Shown in pieces: positions 54,501 through 64,000 of a DNA stretch of 64,000 nucleotides. The position numbers were made by a program, and so were the translations under genes. Each line of letters starts with the position of its first letter. Positions within the stretch are counted from its first letter, which is position 1. The notes beneath the pieces were generated by a model. The model searched no databases, had not been told where the DNA came from, and worked only from the letters and a program-made list of their open reading frames with translations. The stretch is from Sphaerulina vaccinii (lineage: Eukaryota > Ascomycota > Dothideomycetes > Mycosphaerellales > Mycosphaerellaceae): NCBI GenBank assembly GCA_022570795.1, contig JAKUDP010000008.1, positions 1,488,001 through 1,552,000 on the forward strand, in the 5' to 3' direction.

Positions 54501-56623
54501 GGTAACCAGAGGTCCAACTGTGGATGTAGTACTAATCTTCAAACGGCCCTGCCTGCAGATGCAGATGCAGTGTAATGTGTCATCCAGTACCTGCTGCAAA
54601 AGCCAACGTAATCCGCAATCAGGAACCGCGGGGCAGACCTGCAAGATCCGATCTCATCTGAAATTCTTCGAAACTGCAGAAGTGAGGTTTGAGGTCGGAT
54701 CTGTATGCAGGACCGAACAGACGTCTCATGTCCACCTTATCATGCACCCGATCCTCACCCCACGCTGCTGCTCCTGCATAGCTTTCACGAAATGACCACC
54801 TCGGATGAAGCACACCCCAGTAGCAGGGAACTTCTGTACGAAGGTGACGATTTCTCACAAGCGTGAAAGAGAAGCTGGAGTCCGTATACCCAATCATAGC
54901 AGCTCAATGTCCGGCATGTCAAATCATGGGCCGCAGACGCCGCACTCCTGGCGCTCCCCGTTCCCCGTCCGCGTCTGATGGTTGTTGCTACACCAGGTAT
55001 GGCCCAAATTGCCGTGATTGCCGTTGCAGAAGCACGCAAACCAGGACTCCTCCACGCCGTGAAGCGTTTTCGTCACTCAATTCCAAAGGCCCGGGCAGTG
55101 GGCGAACGGCATTCACATACCCTGCTGTTGTGGATGCACCGCCCGAGGTCCTGGGACGATGTGCCGCTACGACGACGCTACTGCGAGCTCTCCACGCCGG
55201 CGGAATTGACATCCACAGACAATTTATCCGAAACGTCCTACGATGTCCTGCCAACGCTGAGTGAGATATCCCACCTTGTTGCACGACATTGGAATGGAAC
55301 TTCATTGCACATGCCTACAAGTGGTATACGAAGATTCCAATCGGCTTCACAGGAAATAACGAATGCTAGAATCCTTGCGAGATCGATCGAATGCAGCTTA
55401 TGCAGCAGAATCAGCCAAGTCGTCCAGGGACCCGATCCGAGCACTTCTTCCGACTGCCTTTTTGCTCGTGCAATGTGTCGATCATTACACCACACTTGCC
55501 AATGCTCTTTACTTCGCCACGAGGACCTCATCATCAAATTGTGACAAGGCCTGGTACGACCAAGCTGACGTGCGGACTTCACGCCTCACTGTCCGAGCGA
55601 ATGTTCACAAGAATCATAGATTACGGAAACATCATTGAAGTGCGAAGAAGCTGCAGCAGGAAGGAGGAGTGAGGCGTAGGGAACGGCGTCTAGGTTGAAT
55701 ATAACCTCATCCGCAGCTGTCGCGCTACTGCAAGCCTCTGGCGTTGGTAAACGAAGGCATCTGACCCGTGACTACTACTGACCACTATCGTGGGATCTCA
55801 TCACAACGATGGAAGCCCGTCTTTCCGCGGCAGATACACAAGCAACGAACTTGGAAGCCTGCGAAGTCAGAACTGCTGTGGTTCGTGAGCTGATCCCAAA
55901 GAGCAGCCACGACCTCTGGACCACTCGCCAAGGTCATGCAGCCACCGGACTGTGATCGGCCATACAAGCGAGAGCACCGATCGTGCTTCTGCACTTACCA
56001 ATTCTGAAGAGCTCTGAAGGACACTTGGATGTGTTCAGCAATGCTCAGCGAGGTACATGATGACTCTGCTGCCACCTAAGCAGCTTCGTGCGGCTGGAAC
56101 TTCTACACATCTCAAGCTGAGTTCCCTCCTATGCAGGTGCATCGTCCACATCCTATCGCATATCTCGAGCAACCAGATATCCAGATACGCCATCATTCGA
56201 CAAAGCTTTCCAGCGTATGCCTCTCCCGTTCATCCAGATTGGTAGCTCTATTATTACAGCCACCGTTGATCGACGCACAGCAGTGCGAATCTTGTCAGGC
56301 CACGCAAGCTACGATTACAATCGAAAGCACTCTGTGCCGCTAGAAATGAGAGCATATCTCGCCGTCGGCAACATCCTTCAGAATCAGGATCGTGCGTGGC
56401 TACCACATGCGTTGATCGCTGCTTTTTATGGGAAGTGTTTCAAGCCACGGAGTGAGACGTTGCGATCTCAATGCTGACATACCGTGAATAGACCAACCAT
56501 CTCCTGTTCACGGGGCATACTCTGAGAGCAGATCTCTCTCCTTTACGCACTATCGAGCGATTGAGATGAGAACCAGGAACGAGTTTGCAAGCATTCCGCC
56601 CTACGACTACAAGCCGTTGCCTC
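51539..56623. other. Large gene-poor region
   Basis: About 5.1 kb without a supported gene. The longest frame (52998-53822, 274 codons) is overlapped by a 162-codon antisense frame and has no domain, signal peptide or plausible composition. Other frames are shorter than 190 codons. No transposon remnants, long repeats or RNA genes were recognised. Confidence 0.4.
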
Positions 56624-58139
56624 TCACGTTGTTGATGCGGGTGACAGTAACCGGTGATCGACTTCCTTGCTGACTCCATTCGGCCGGCCGACCAAGGACC
56701 CATCGCCCAAGATGTCACCGTACTGCTCTTTGCCCTGCTGGGCTCGGACGATACGCTCGTTCGTTGTCTTGAACAACCTTGGAATACCACTTTTCTCGAA
56801 CGGCTCGTCCTCGTTGATCATCTTGGCCAGACCTTTGGCTCCTAGCCATATCACAGGCATACCGTGACCATTGAATCCCGCGACAACATACTGGCCAGGT
56901 CGTTCCGGGACTTCACCAATGTGTGCATTGGAGTCATACGAGTAACCCATCACTCCCGTCCAGATATCCGTCACCTCAGCGCCTGAGTCCTCCCAGCCTC
57001 TGAAAGTGCGCTGCATATACCCGTCGTAGTAGTCCTTCGCAGCGTCGATCAATACACTATCATCGACGTTGTTATACCATTGCTCTCGATGTGGTATAAA
57101 CTTGGCAGAAGCACCACCGACTACGATACTGCCATCTGGGCGTGGAATCAGATAAGATAGTGTCCGATCCTCGCTGCGCTCGATGTAAGAGTTGGGCAGA
57201 TGAGGAGCAATCTTGCCCTCAGGCACCGCAATGCGACAGCAGATGCCTTTGCAGGGTATGATGCTCTTCGAGTACTCTGGGAGCAACTTCGCAACATATG
57301 CATTGTTAGCATGGATCACCTTGTCGGCGTGCATGCTACCTCGAGCGGTCTTGACGATGAATCCTCCTTGGTCAGCGGGCATAATCTTTGTGGCAGGCGC
57401 GTGGGTCTGCAGGTTCAGATCGCCGGAGTTGACAAGTTTCTTCAGAATTGAGGAGATAAACTTGTATGGCCAGAGCATTCCGGCTGTGAATGAAGCGACG
57501 GCTTTGCATCCTTTGACTCCAGAGATAGACTCGGCTTCTGGGCCGTGCTTGAACCAGACATCTCGCATATATTCGAGGCTGTAGCCGGACATGGTCTCAT
57601 AGACCTTCTTGGCTGCGTCTGCAGCATCTTGATTGCACCAGACATCAATACTGCGAGCAAGCACGAAATCACAGTCGATGTCTTCTTGCTCGATAAATGC
57701 TTTCAAAGCTGGCACATGTGCAATCTCGAATTCCGCAAGCTCAGCAGCCGCTTCCAGGCCATTGCGCTCAACATATCGTGGAATGTGGCCATACAAGTCT
57801 GGTCTTAGGTGGCCTCCATTACCTGGAACAGCATTAGGAATATGTCTTGCCAACAGCAAAAGCAGTGCACTCACGTCCTGTAGCACCTTCACAAACCCCT
57901 CGAGCTTCTAGGATGGTTATTGATTGTTTTGGCTTCGCTGGATCACGATCGCGTGCCAGATGCCATGCTGTGGCGGCGCCTGCATATCCTGCACCGATGA
58001 CGCATATATCGGTATGTTGTGGCAGTTCTGGCGTCGTTCGATAATTGTGAAAGTCATCTTTCGCACTCGTCCAGAATGAAGGCAACGAATTGCCAGGTAA
58101 TAAGTAGTCGTGTGATGTTTCTGAAGACCCCATGTTCAC
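56624..58139 (-). CDS. FAD-dependent amine/amino-acid oxidase (DAO family, OrdL/PuuB-like)
   Basis: Flavoenzyme predicted to oxidise an amine or amino acid to an imine or aldehyde, releasing H2O2. Exons 57875-58139 and 56624-57822 give 487 residues; the intron rebuilds CEGATGRNGGHLRPD, a family hallmark. The dinucleotide-binding motif is VIGAGYAGAATAWHLAR at about 47-63. The C-terminal FAD/substrate region has WTGVMGYSYDSNAHIGEVPE and VVAGFNGHGMPVIWLGAKGL. The architecture is that of gamma-glutamylputrescine oxidase-like proteins, but the substrate cannot be read from the sequence. It is divergent from an amino-acid permease, with 496 bp between starts, which points to uptake and breakdown of the same compound. 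Confidence 0.8.
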
Positions 58140-58635
58140 TTTCTATGACAGGCCCGTTCTCTGGTAGCGTGGCACAGCGTGGGATGTAGCAGCAGTTCGC
58201 AGGATCTAGGTATGCAGGTGGTATGCTCGGCGCCGCCAGATCTGCTCGTCTATGCCGGCGTTGACTCGGGTGAATACAGGTAATAAGCAAAAGCCAATGC
58301 AATCAAGCATGTACGAATGAAGACTTGGTTCACAAGAGAAGTTGTTATCAGATCGCAGAGCAATTTGTACTTGAACGACGGAACATGAACGACGAATGGA
58401 CTTGCGATCTCGGATTGCTTCACGGAACGAGATCTGCACTTCCAACACGAACTACCGGATGGTCACCCGGCCCGGGTCACAACCTGCCTCAACAGGCCCA
58501 CCACGATAGCTGACCTATTCGCCTATCCTCACTGGCGTGGGAACTATGGGTCTCATATAGAGACCCGACAGCCAGGTTGTACAATGGAGACAGTTATTGC
58601 TCTCTATAGTTGGCAAAGATCACTGTTCTGCCATT
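58140..58635. promoter_or_regulatory. Divergent promoter of the FAD oxidase and permease genes
   Basis: 496 bp between opposite start codons. It contains the GC palindrome-bearing element at 58461-58477. A CATATAGAGACC stretch about 85 bp upstream of the permease ATG may act as a TATA-like element. Confidence 0.5.
58461..58477. promoter_or_regulatory. 17-bp motif shared with the HAD-gene promoter
   Basis: TGGTCACCCGGCCCGGG, with the palindromic core CCCGG-C-CCGGG, lies 159 bp upstream of the permease ATG and 322 bp upstream of the oxidase ATG. The same 17 bases recur at 61490-61506. Paired CGG/CCG half-sites are typical of Zn2Cys6 regulators, so a shared activator site is inferred. Confidence 0.55.
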
Positions 58636-60440
58636 ATGGCCAACTCTACCGACCTAGAACGGGCACCGGCAACACAGTCGAGAGACCTCAACGACAAGAA
58701 CGAAAAGATGTCTATCGATATCGAGGCTAGGCCTGCTACACCAGCTGAGATGGACGAGAAGTCGAATAGCATGTATGGCCACTTCGAAGAAGTTCTGCAT
58801 GTCAAGCAAGGACTTCATCAAAGGCACATTCAGATGATAGCCTTGGCTGGGACGATTGGCACTGGACTGTTTCTGAGTTCTGGCAGAGCGGTAGTGAGTA
58901 TCACTAGAGTATAGTATGAGATCGAAATACGATATGCTGACTATGTAGGCACATGCAGGTCCTCTAGGAGCATGGCTCGGCTATAGCATTGTCGGTATTG
59001 CTGTCTGCAGTGTTGTGATTGCAGTCGCCGAGATGGGAGCTCTGGTCCCGTTGTCTGGAAGTGTAGTACGCTTTAGCGAGTTCTTCGTGGATCCAGCGCT
59101 CGCGTTTGCCAATGGCTGGAATATGGTCTACAGCTATATTGTGTCAATACCGTCAGAAATCGTAGCTGCTGCGGTGCTGGTCGAGTTCTGGACTGAAGGC
59201 GAGATCAACAGTGCTGTGTGGATTACCATCTTCGGAGCTCTGATCATCATATCTTCTCTGCTCTTTGTAAGAGTCTTCGGCGAGCTGGAGTTTGGTAAGC
59301 AACCCTCATTGCAGTGATGTGACTCTATTGCTGACCCTTACTGTGTTGACAGGCTTCTCGATGATCAAGATCTTTCTGGTGATCTTTCTCAACATCCTGT
59401 CTCTAGTCATCACATGCGGTGGAGGACCAAGCGGCAAGTCAATCGGCTTCCAGTACTGGAGAAATCCTGGTCCATTCGTCCAATATCTGGATGTGCCTGG
59501 ATCTCTAGGACGCTTCATGGGCTTCTGGTCAACCTTCAACAGCGCTTTATATGCATACGGAGGTATACACGCCATTGTCATCGCAGCAGCAGAAACGAAG
59601 AACCCTCGACAAGCTATTCCAATGGCAGCCAAGCGTATCTTCTGGCGTGTGCTCATCTTCTATGTCATCACGATCTTCATGGTAACGCTTGTGGTGCCAT
59701 CCAATGACCCAAATCTGCTTGAATCTACTGGAACAGCAACGCAAAGTCCGTTCGTCATTGCAGCCAGAAGAGCCGGCATCAAGGGAGTTCCGTCCTTCAT
59801 CAATGCGATGGTGCTCACTTCTGCTTGGTCTGCTGCCAACAGCAACATGCTGACAGGCTCACGTGTTCTCTTCGGCATGGCCAATGCTGGCCAAGCGCCA
59901 AAGTTCTTCTCACGACTGAACCGCTTCAGTATCCCGTGGCTCGCAGTAGGTCTGCTGTCGATCTTCATGGCTCTCGGCTACATGACTTTGGACCAGACTG
60001 CATCAACTGTCTTCACCTGGCTTCAAGACCTCGTCGCGATCAGCACATTGACAGATTGGATCATCGTTCTGATCACATACCTCCGCTTCTACTATGGTTG
60101 CAAGGCTCAGGGCATCGATCGAAAGAAGGAACTGCCGTGGGCTGCACCATTCCAACCATGGTTCTCTTGGATCTCATTGACGCTGTTTCTGGCATTGCTT
60201 TTGACCTCTGGCTATACTGTCTTCATTCATGGTCATTGGAATACCGAGACCTTTATCTCGAGCTACTTTAACATCCCTTTCACTTTGATCTTGTACTTCG
60301 GATACAAGTTCTGGTTCAAGACGAAGACTATTCCGTTGAAAGAGTTGCCGATTCGAGGCTTCATCGACGTGGCGTTGAACGATCCGGAGGAGCGCATACC
60401 AGAGAAGAAGGGTTGGAGAAGACTGAATGTCTTGTGGTAG
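58636..60440 (+). CDS. Amino-acid permease (APC superfamily, AAT/YAT family)
   Basis: Plasma-membrane proton-coupled amino-acid importer. Exons 58636-58893, 58949-59294 and 59353-60440 give 563 residues in consistent phases. After a soluble acidic N-terminus comes the family signature KQGLHQRHIQMIALAGTIGT, with the unwound helix 1 GTIGTGLFLSSG. Intron 1 rebuilds SGRAVAHAGPLGAWLGY and intron 2 rebuilds GELEFGFSMIKI. Twelve hydrophobic helices are visible, with GFWSTFNSALYAYGGI and TSAWSAANSNMLTGSRVLFG in the conserved positions. The C-terminus is basic. An in-frame ATG 13 codons upstream (58597) is possible. Specificity is not deducible; pairing with the divergent FAD oxidase suggests a shared substrate. 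Confidence 0.85.
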
Positions 60441-60605
60441 ATGTGGCTGTAAATCGCTTGCTTATGGTAGCACAGATAGACCGCCAAGAACATGATTCGC
60501 CTTCTCATATGTCGAATGTTTTCTCAGTCTTATGGTGTATGGCTGATACTCGGCTGGATCGTCGCGAGCAGCATGAGCGACATGATATGAGGTATTTCGT
60601 CTTCT

Positions 60606-61325
60606 TTAGTTGGCAGCCTCCACTATCTTCTCCGCCATTTCCTTCAGACCCTCTGCCATGACTTCCATCTCACCACCAAAGATTTCCAGGCAGTCCTCCT
60701 TCTCATAAGCACTACAGTAGGCGCCTTTGAACCCCACCAGTCGAGCGGCGCTCACGTCCCACATATGTGCCGCCGCAAACCACTTTTGATCCTCGGCTCC
60801 AAACTTCTCGTAGACGGGCTCATACGCCTTCAGCGCAGGCTTCGCCACACCTTGCGAATCGCATGAAACGAATCGATCTGCTGGCATCTCAACACCTCCA
60901 CGGTCAAAGTACCCTTGCACTCTCGGAATATCAGCTGTAGTGAGACACCACACTTCGAATCCACCAGCTCTGAGCGTCTCGATGCATTCCTTAGCGCCTT
61001 CTCGTAAGCCTAGAAGAGCATAGCCCTCTTGACAGCGACCTCGCTCGTCATCCGTGGCAAAATCTCGAGGCTCTTGGATCCCTGCCATCCAGAGTGTTCG
61101 ATAGAAGAGAGCTTTCATAAGATTCGAGTAGGATGTATGTCGGCCTGACATGCTGAGGAATGTGAATTCTAGCTCGGAATGGGTCATCCAGGTGTAGCCG
61201 AAGAGCTTGGAAGAGATGCCATTCTTCTTGAGTTTCTCGCCGATGACTTCGTCGATGCGAGCGTAGAAGGCATCGAAGCAAACGAGTGTGCCGACTATGT
61301 CGAAGACGACGTGTTTGGACGGCAT
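60606..61325 (-). CDS. HAD-superfamily hydrolase, 2-haloacid dehalogenase-like
   Basis: A single exon of 239 residues, normal for haloacid dehalogenase type II. Motif I with the nucleophile Asp is VFDIVGTLVCFD at residues 7-18. A cap domain follows. Motif II (serine/threonine) is CLTTADI at about 120-126, the lysine motif is GVAKPALKAYEPVY at about 160, and the acidic end is AAHMWDVSAARLVGFKGAYC. Fungal members mostly lack proven dehalogenase activity, so only hydrolysis of a small organic acid or phosphate is inferred. Its promoter has the same 17-bp element as the permease/oxidase promoter, and its end converges with the permease gene, so it probably belongs to the same pathway. Confidence 0.8.
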   Translation of the reverse strand: MPSKHVVFDIVGTLVCFDAFYARIDEVIGEKLKKNGISSKLFGYTWMTHSELEFTFLSMSGRHTSYSNLMKALFYRTLWMAGIQEPRDFATDDERGRCQEGYALLGLREGAKECIETLRAGGFEVWCLTTADIPRVQGYFDRGGVEMPADRFVSCDSQGVAKPALKAYEPVYEKFGAEDQKWFAAAHMWDVSAARLVGFKGAYCSAYEKEDCLEIFGGEMEVMAEGLKEMAEKIVEAAN

Positions 61326-61862
61326 TCTGATATCTTCTTCTGTGGAGAAAATCTGCTTCTTGAATTCGTTCTTGGAAAGGTCGCAGAAAGTATTGATAGG
61401 CTAGTCTTGGGAGTGCCTTCGCTGCTTTGCTAATACATCATGGTATTGTTGACAACGACCATATCCTCAATGGATCCATAACGAAAACCTGGTCACCCGG
61501 CCCGGGCTCAACATGCGCTTCGTATCAACTTCGGGCGGGCCATCAACGTGCGGCCAAGATGTCGATAGGCGAAGCGAAGTCGGAGGATGAGCTGGAGAAG
61601 TGAAGTGGAGAGGAATGTCCAAGTCTTCTGTCACTGGAAGTCTAAAGCGGACAAGTCGAGGGACGATTTGATAAGCTCTCACAATCCTTACGTTGAGTGA
61701 TCAAATATGGGAAAGTTGTGATCAAGTCGAAATCAACACCATCAACTCGCGAGCACCATGCTACTGTATTGACAGACCGAGCGCAGTGCCCTTTTCATGC
61801 AGGGATTAGAGAGCATGTCCAACATTTGATCGTATGCCACGAGCGACCCAATATGTCGTCCT
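61326..61862. promoter_or_regulatory. HAD gene promoter and aconitase-paralogue 3' flank
   Basis: 537 bp; both neighbours run leftwards. It carries the shared 17-bp element at 61490-61506. No gene is supported. Confidence 0.45.
61490..61506. promoter_or_regulatory. Second copy of the 17-bp promoter motif
   Basis: Identical on the plus strand to 58461-58477. It is 165 bp upstream of the HAD ATG, nearly the same distance as from the other copy to the permease ATG, and in inverted orientation relative to the gene. The core is palindromic, so orientation may not matter. Confidence 0.55.
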
Positions 61863-64000
61863 TCAGGATTTCACTTTCAACCTCTTCACATAGTTCAATG
61901 CGCTACCTTCCATCAACCAAGGTATCTGTCCTTCATGATACGTGTGATCGAGAAGTGTACTCCAGGTCGAGCCATCTCCCTTCTTCACTTGCATGACAAG
62001 TTGCTGTCCAGGTTGAATCTTCTCGACATCCACTATTGTGATCAAGTCTTGCGCTTCGATCCTACCCCAAGCAGACGGATCCGCGAAGGTGAGAGCGAGC
62101 ACACCTTGCTTCTTTAGGTTTGTCTCATGTATCCTAGCGAGCGACTTTGCAATAACTGCGACACCTCCAAGGAATCTTGGTTCCAATGCGGCATGCTCTC
62201 GCGATGAGCCCTCGCCATAATTACTATCACCAATGATGCACCATTTCACGCCTTGGTTCTTGTATGCCTTGGCGACTTGCGGTATGGCATCAATACTGCC
62301 ATCGAGTTTGTCAATGGTTTGTCCTCGGGCGAAGACAGGATCCTGTGGAGTCGGCGATAGAAATGCATTCTCGGCACCAGTCAGTAGATTGTTCGAGATG
62401 TTCTCAAGGTGTCCACGATAGTTGTACCAGGGCCCAGCAGGTGATATGTGATCAGTAGTACACTTGCCTCTCACTTTGACCAGAACGGTCATGTCTGTGG
62501 CATTTCCAGTTTGCCATGCTGGGAATGGAGCGAGAAGCTGAAGACGATCGCTTGTAGGCGCGATCGCTATCTTGATATTAGCTGATTCTGATGACGAGAC
62601 TGGAGCTTGATACAGAGCATTGCCAGAAGCGAATGACTTTGGCAACTCTTCGCTCGTAGGGGCAGTGAATCTGAAAGCCTCGCCTGTTGTGGTAGACAGA
62701 GCATCCTTGATCGGATTGTGATTCAGCGACCCTACGTGTGCGAATGCTGTGACGAGTTCTGGAGAGGTGACGAACGAGTGAGTCGCGGGATTGCCGTCGT
62801 GTCGTCCTAGGAAGTTCCTGTTATACGAAGATATCACTGAGTTTGGCTCGCGTTTCGATGCACCCTCGCGGTTCCACTGTCCCACGCAAGGACCACACGA
62901 GCTGCTCAGGATCGTAGCGCCTGCTCTTTCGAGTTCTCCGAGTATACCTTCGGCTTCCATCGTAGCTTGAATCTTCTCACTCCCGGCAGTGATCAAGAAA
63001 GGCACTTTCGGTTTCAAGCCAGCACGATCAGCTTCTCGGACCATGTTCGCCACTTTTGACAGGTCCTCATATGAGGAATTCGTGCAGCTGCCGACCATGG
63101 CATGAAAGAGATTCGGCGGCCAGCTACTTTTCTGGACATCTCCAGCGAATTGATGCAAAGTATGGGCAAGATCGGGTGTAAATGGGCCGTTTATGTGCGG
63201 CTCAAGCGTATCGAGATCAATGTCCAAGATCTCATCGTAGTACTTCTCGCTGCCTTCATCGGCAATAATCAGATTCTGGTTGTTTCTGGCTGCATCTGCA
63301 ATGAGTCCACGATCAGCGGCGTCGAGGTATCGTCCCATAGATTCAGCCCAGGGGAATATACAAGATGTAGAGCCTATCTCGGCCGACATGTTACATACAG
63401 TGGCCATTGCCGTTGCGCTCAGGGTCTTGGTGCCTGGTCCAAAGAATTCGATCACTTTGCCTTTGCCACCCGAGACAGTAAGCATGCCAGCCAACTTCAG
63501 GATGATGTCTTTCGAGCTGCTCCATCAAGCAAGCTTGCCAGTGAGTCGCACACCAAGCACCTTTGGGCAAGGTAGCTCCCAGGGCATGCCAGCCATTGCG
63601 TCTACAGCGTCTGAGCCGCCAACACCAATACCGAGCATGCCCATGCCTCCAGCATTAGGAGTGTGCGAGTCGGTGCCGATGATGAGGCCACCAGGAAAAG
63701 CGTAGTTCTCGAAGATGATGATATGGATAATGCCAGAGCCAGCTTACCAATACCCGATATCATACTTCTTGCATGCCGAGCTGAGAAACTCGTAGACTTC
63801 AGAATGCTGCTGTCTCGCGTTCTCAAGGTCAGTATTCCCACCGTGCTCTGTAACGATAAGATGATCGCTGTGAATGGTTGTCGGAATAGCAGTCTTTGGA
63901 AGCCCTGCACTGATGAACTGTAGCAGCGCCATTGTGGCGGTAGCATCGTGACAAGCTGCTCTGTCCGGTCTTAGCTTGAGAAATGACTTGCCTGGCCGTA
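61863..64000 (-). pseudogene. Aconitase paralogue with two in-frame stop codons (5' end outside the window)
   Basis: Mitochondrial-type aconitase (citrate/isocitrate isomerase with a 4Fe-4S cluster) or a paralogue of it. One uninterrupted alignment frame runs from the window edge to the TGA at 61863, about 710 codons, without introns or indels. Landmarks are LKLRPDRAA, GTDSHTPNAGGMGM, SCTNSSYEDL and CGPCVGQW (cluster cysteines), KCTTDHISPAGPW and GDSNYGEGSSREHAALEPRF. Two codons are stops: TAA at 63746-63744, where the family has the Lys of WKxGSGIIH, and TGA at 63527-63525, where it has the Gly of KLxGW. Both equal one transversion from the expected codon (AAA, GGA). All visible cluster and active-site motifs remain. 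It is probably a recent pseudogene or a strain allele; it lies next to the HAD gene. Confidence 0.7.

Noticed and set aside
63707..63746. An intron at the first aconitase stop, starting GTAAGC
   Set aside because: It would remove the conserved GSGIIH segment that is encoded there, and no proper acceptor lies nearby.
61863..64000. RIP as the cause of the aconitase stop codons
   Set aside because: The inferred changes are A-to-T and G-to-T, not C-to-T or G-to-A, and the rest of the gene is not AT-shifted.

Overview
The window is nuclear DNA of a filamentous ascomycete. The evidence is the gene set (DIM-2-type DNA methyltransferase, HET protein, Zn2Cys6 factor, Inp1, HbpS-like and Apple/PAN secreted proteins), short 45-70 nt introns with GTRNGT donors, CTAAC-like branch sites and YAG acceptors, and genes on both strands. 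The flavour is Dothideomycetes, perhaps Mycosphaerellaceae, but that placement is an inference from family resemblance. Exon structures were built by eye from splice motifs, phase and family similarity.

Layout. 0-7 kb: 5' part of cullin-3, a membrane-anchored methyltransferase, an MFSD5-like transporter, a small cysteine-rich secreted protein, a CorA-like transporter and the mitochondrial Hsp70 escort protein Zim17. 7.6-18.5 kb: a DUF3176 membrane protein with an in-frame TGA, a second small cysteine-rich secreted protein, two Apple/PAN-like genes on opposite strands, a single-pass membrane protein, a RED/IK splicing factor and a secreted HbpS-like protein. 18.5-32 kb: mostly gene-poor DNA around one large Zn2Cys6 regulator. 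32-43.8 kb: DIM-2 (frameshifted), formamidase with a 19-nt micro-exon, a UsgS-like membrane protein, a HET protein and folylpolyglutamate synthase. 44-51.5 kb: Inp1, a tandem array of about 220-bp units, an F-box protein and a GPI-anchored-type wall protein. 51.5-56.6 kb: another gene-poor stretch. 56.6-64 kb: a probable catabolic cluster of FAD amine/amino-acid oxidase, divergent amino-acid permease, HAD dehalogenase-like enzyme and a disrupted aconitase paralogue.

The main points for a second look are these. (1) dim-2 is complete in every domain but carries a +1 frameshift just before the catalytic PCQ motif. (2) The 7-unit array between Inp1 and the F-box gene has, on the minus strand and in constant order, a tRNA A-box-like block, a B-box-like block and a T4 stretch, suggesting a tRNA-derived Pol III element. 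(3) An identical 17-bp motif with an 11-bp palindromic core lies about 160 bp upstream of both the permease and the HAD gene, suggesting shared control of the 56-61 kb cluster. (4) The aconitase paralogue and the DUF3176 gene are interrupted by in-frame stops with no frameshift.
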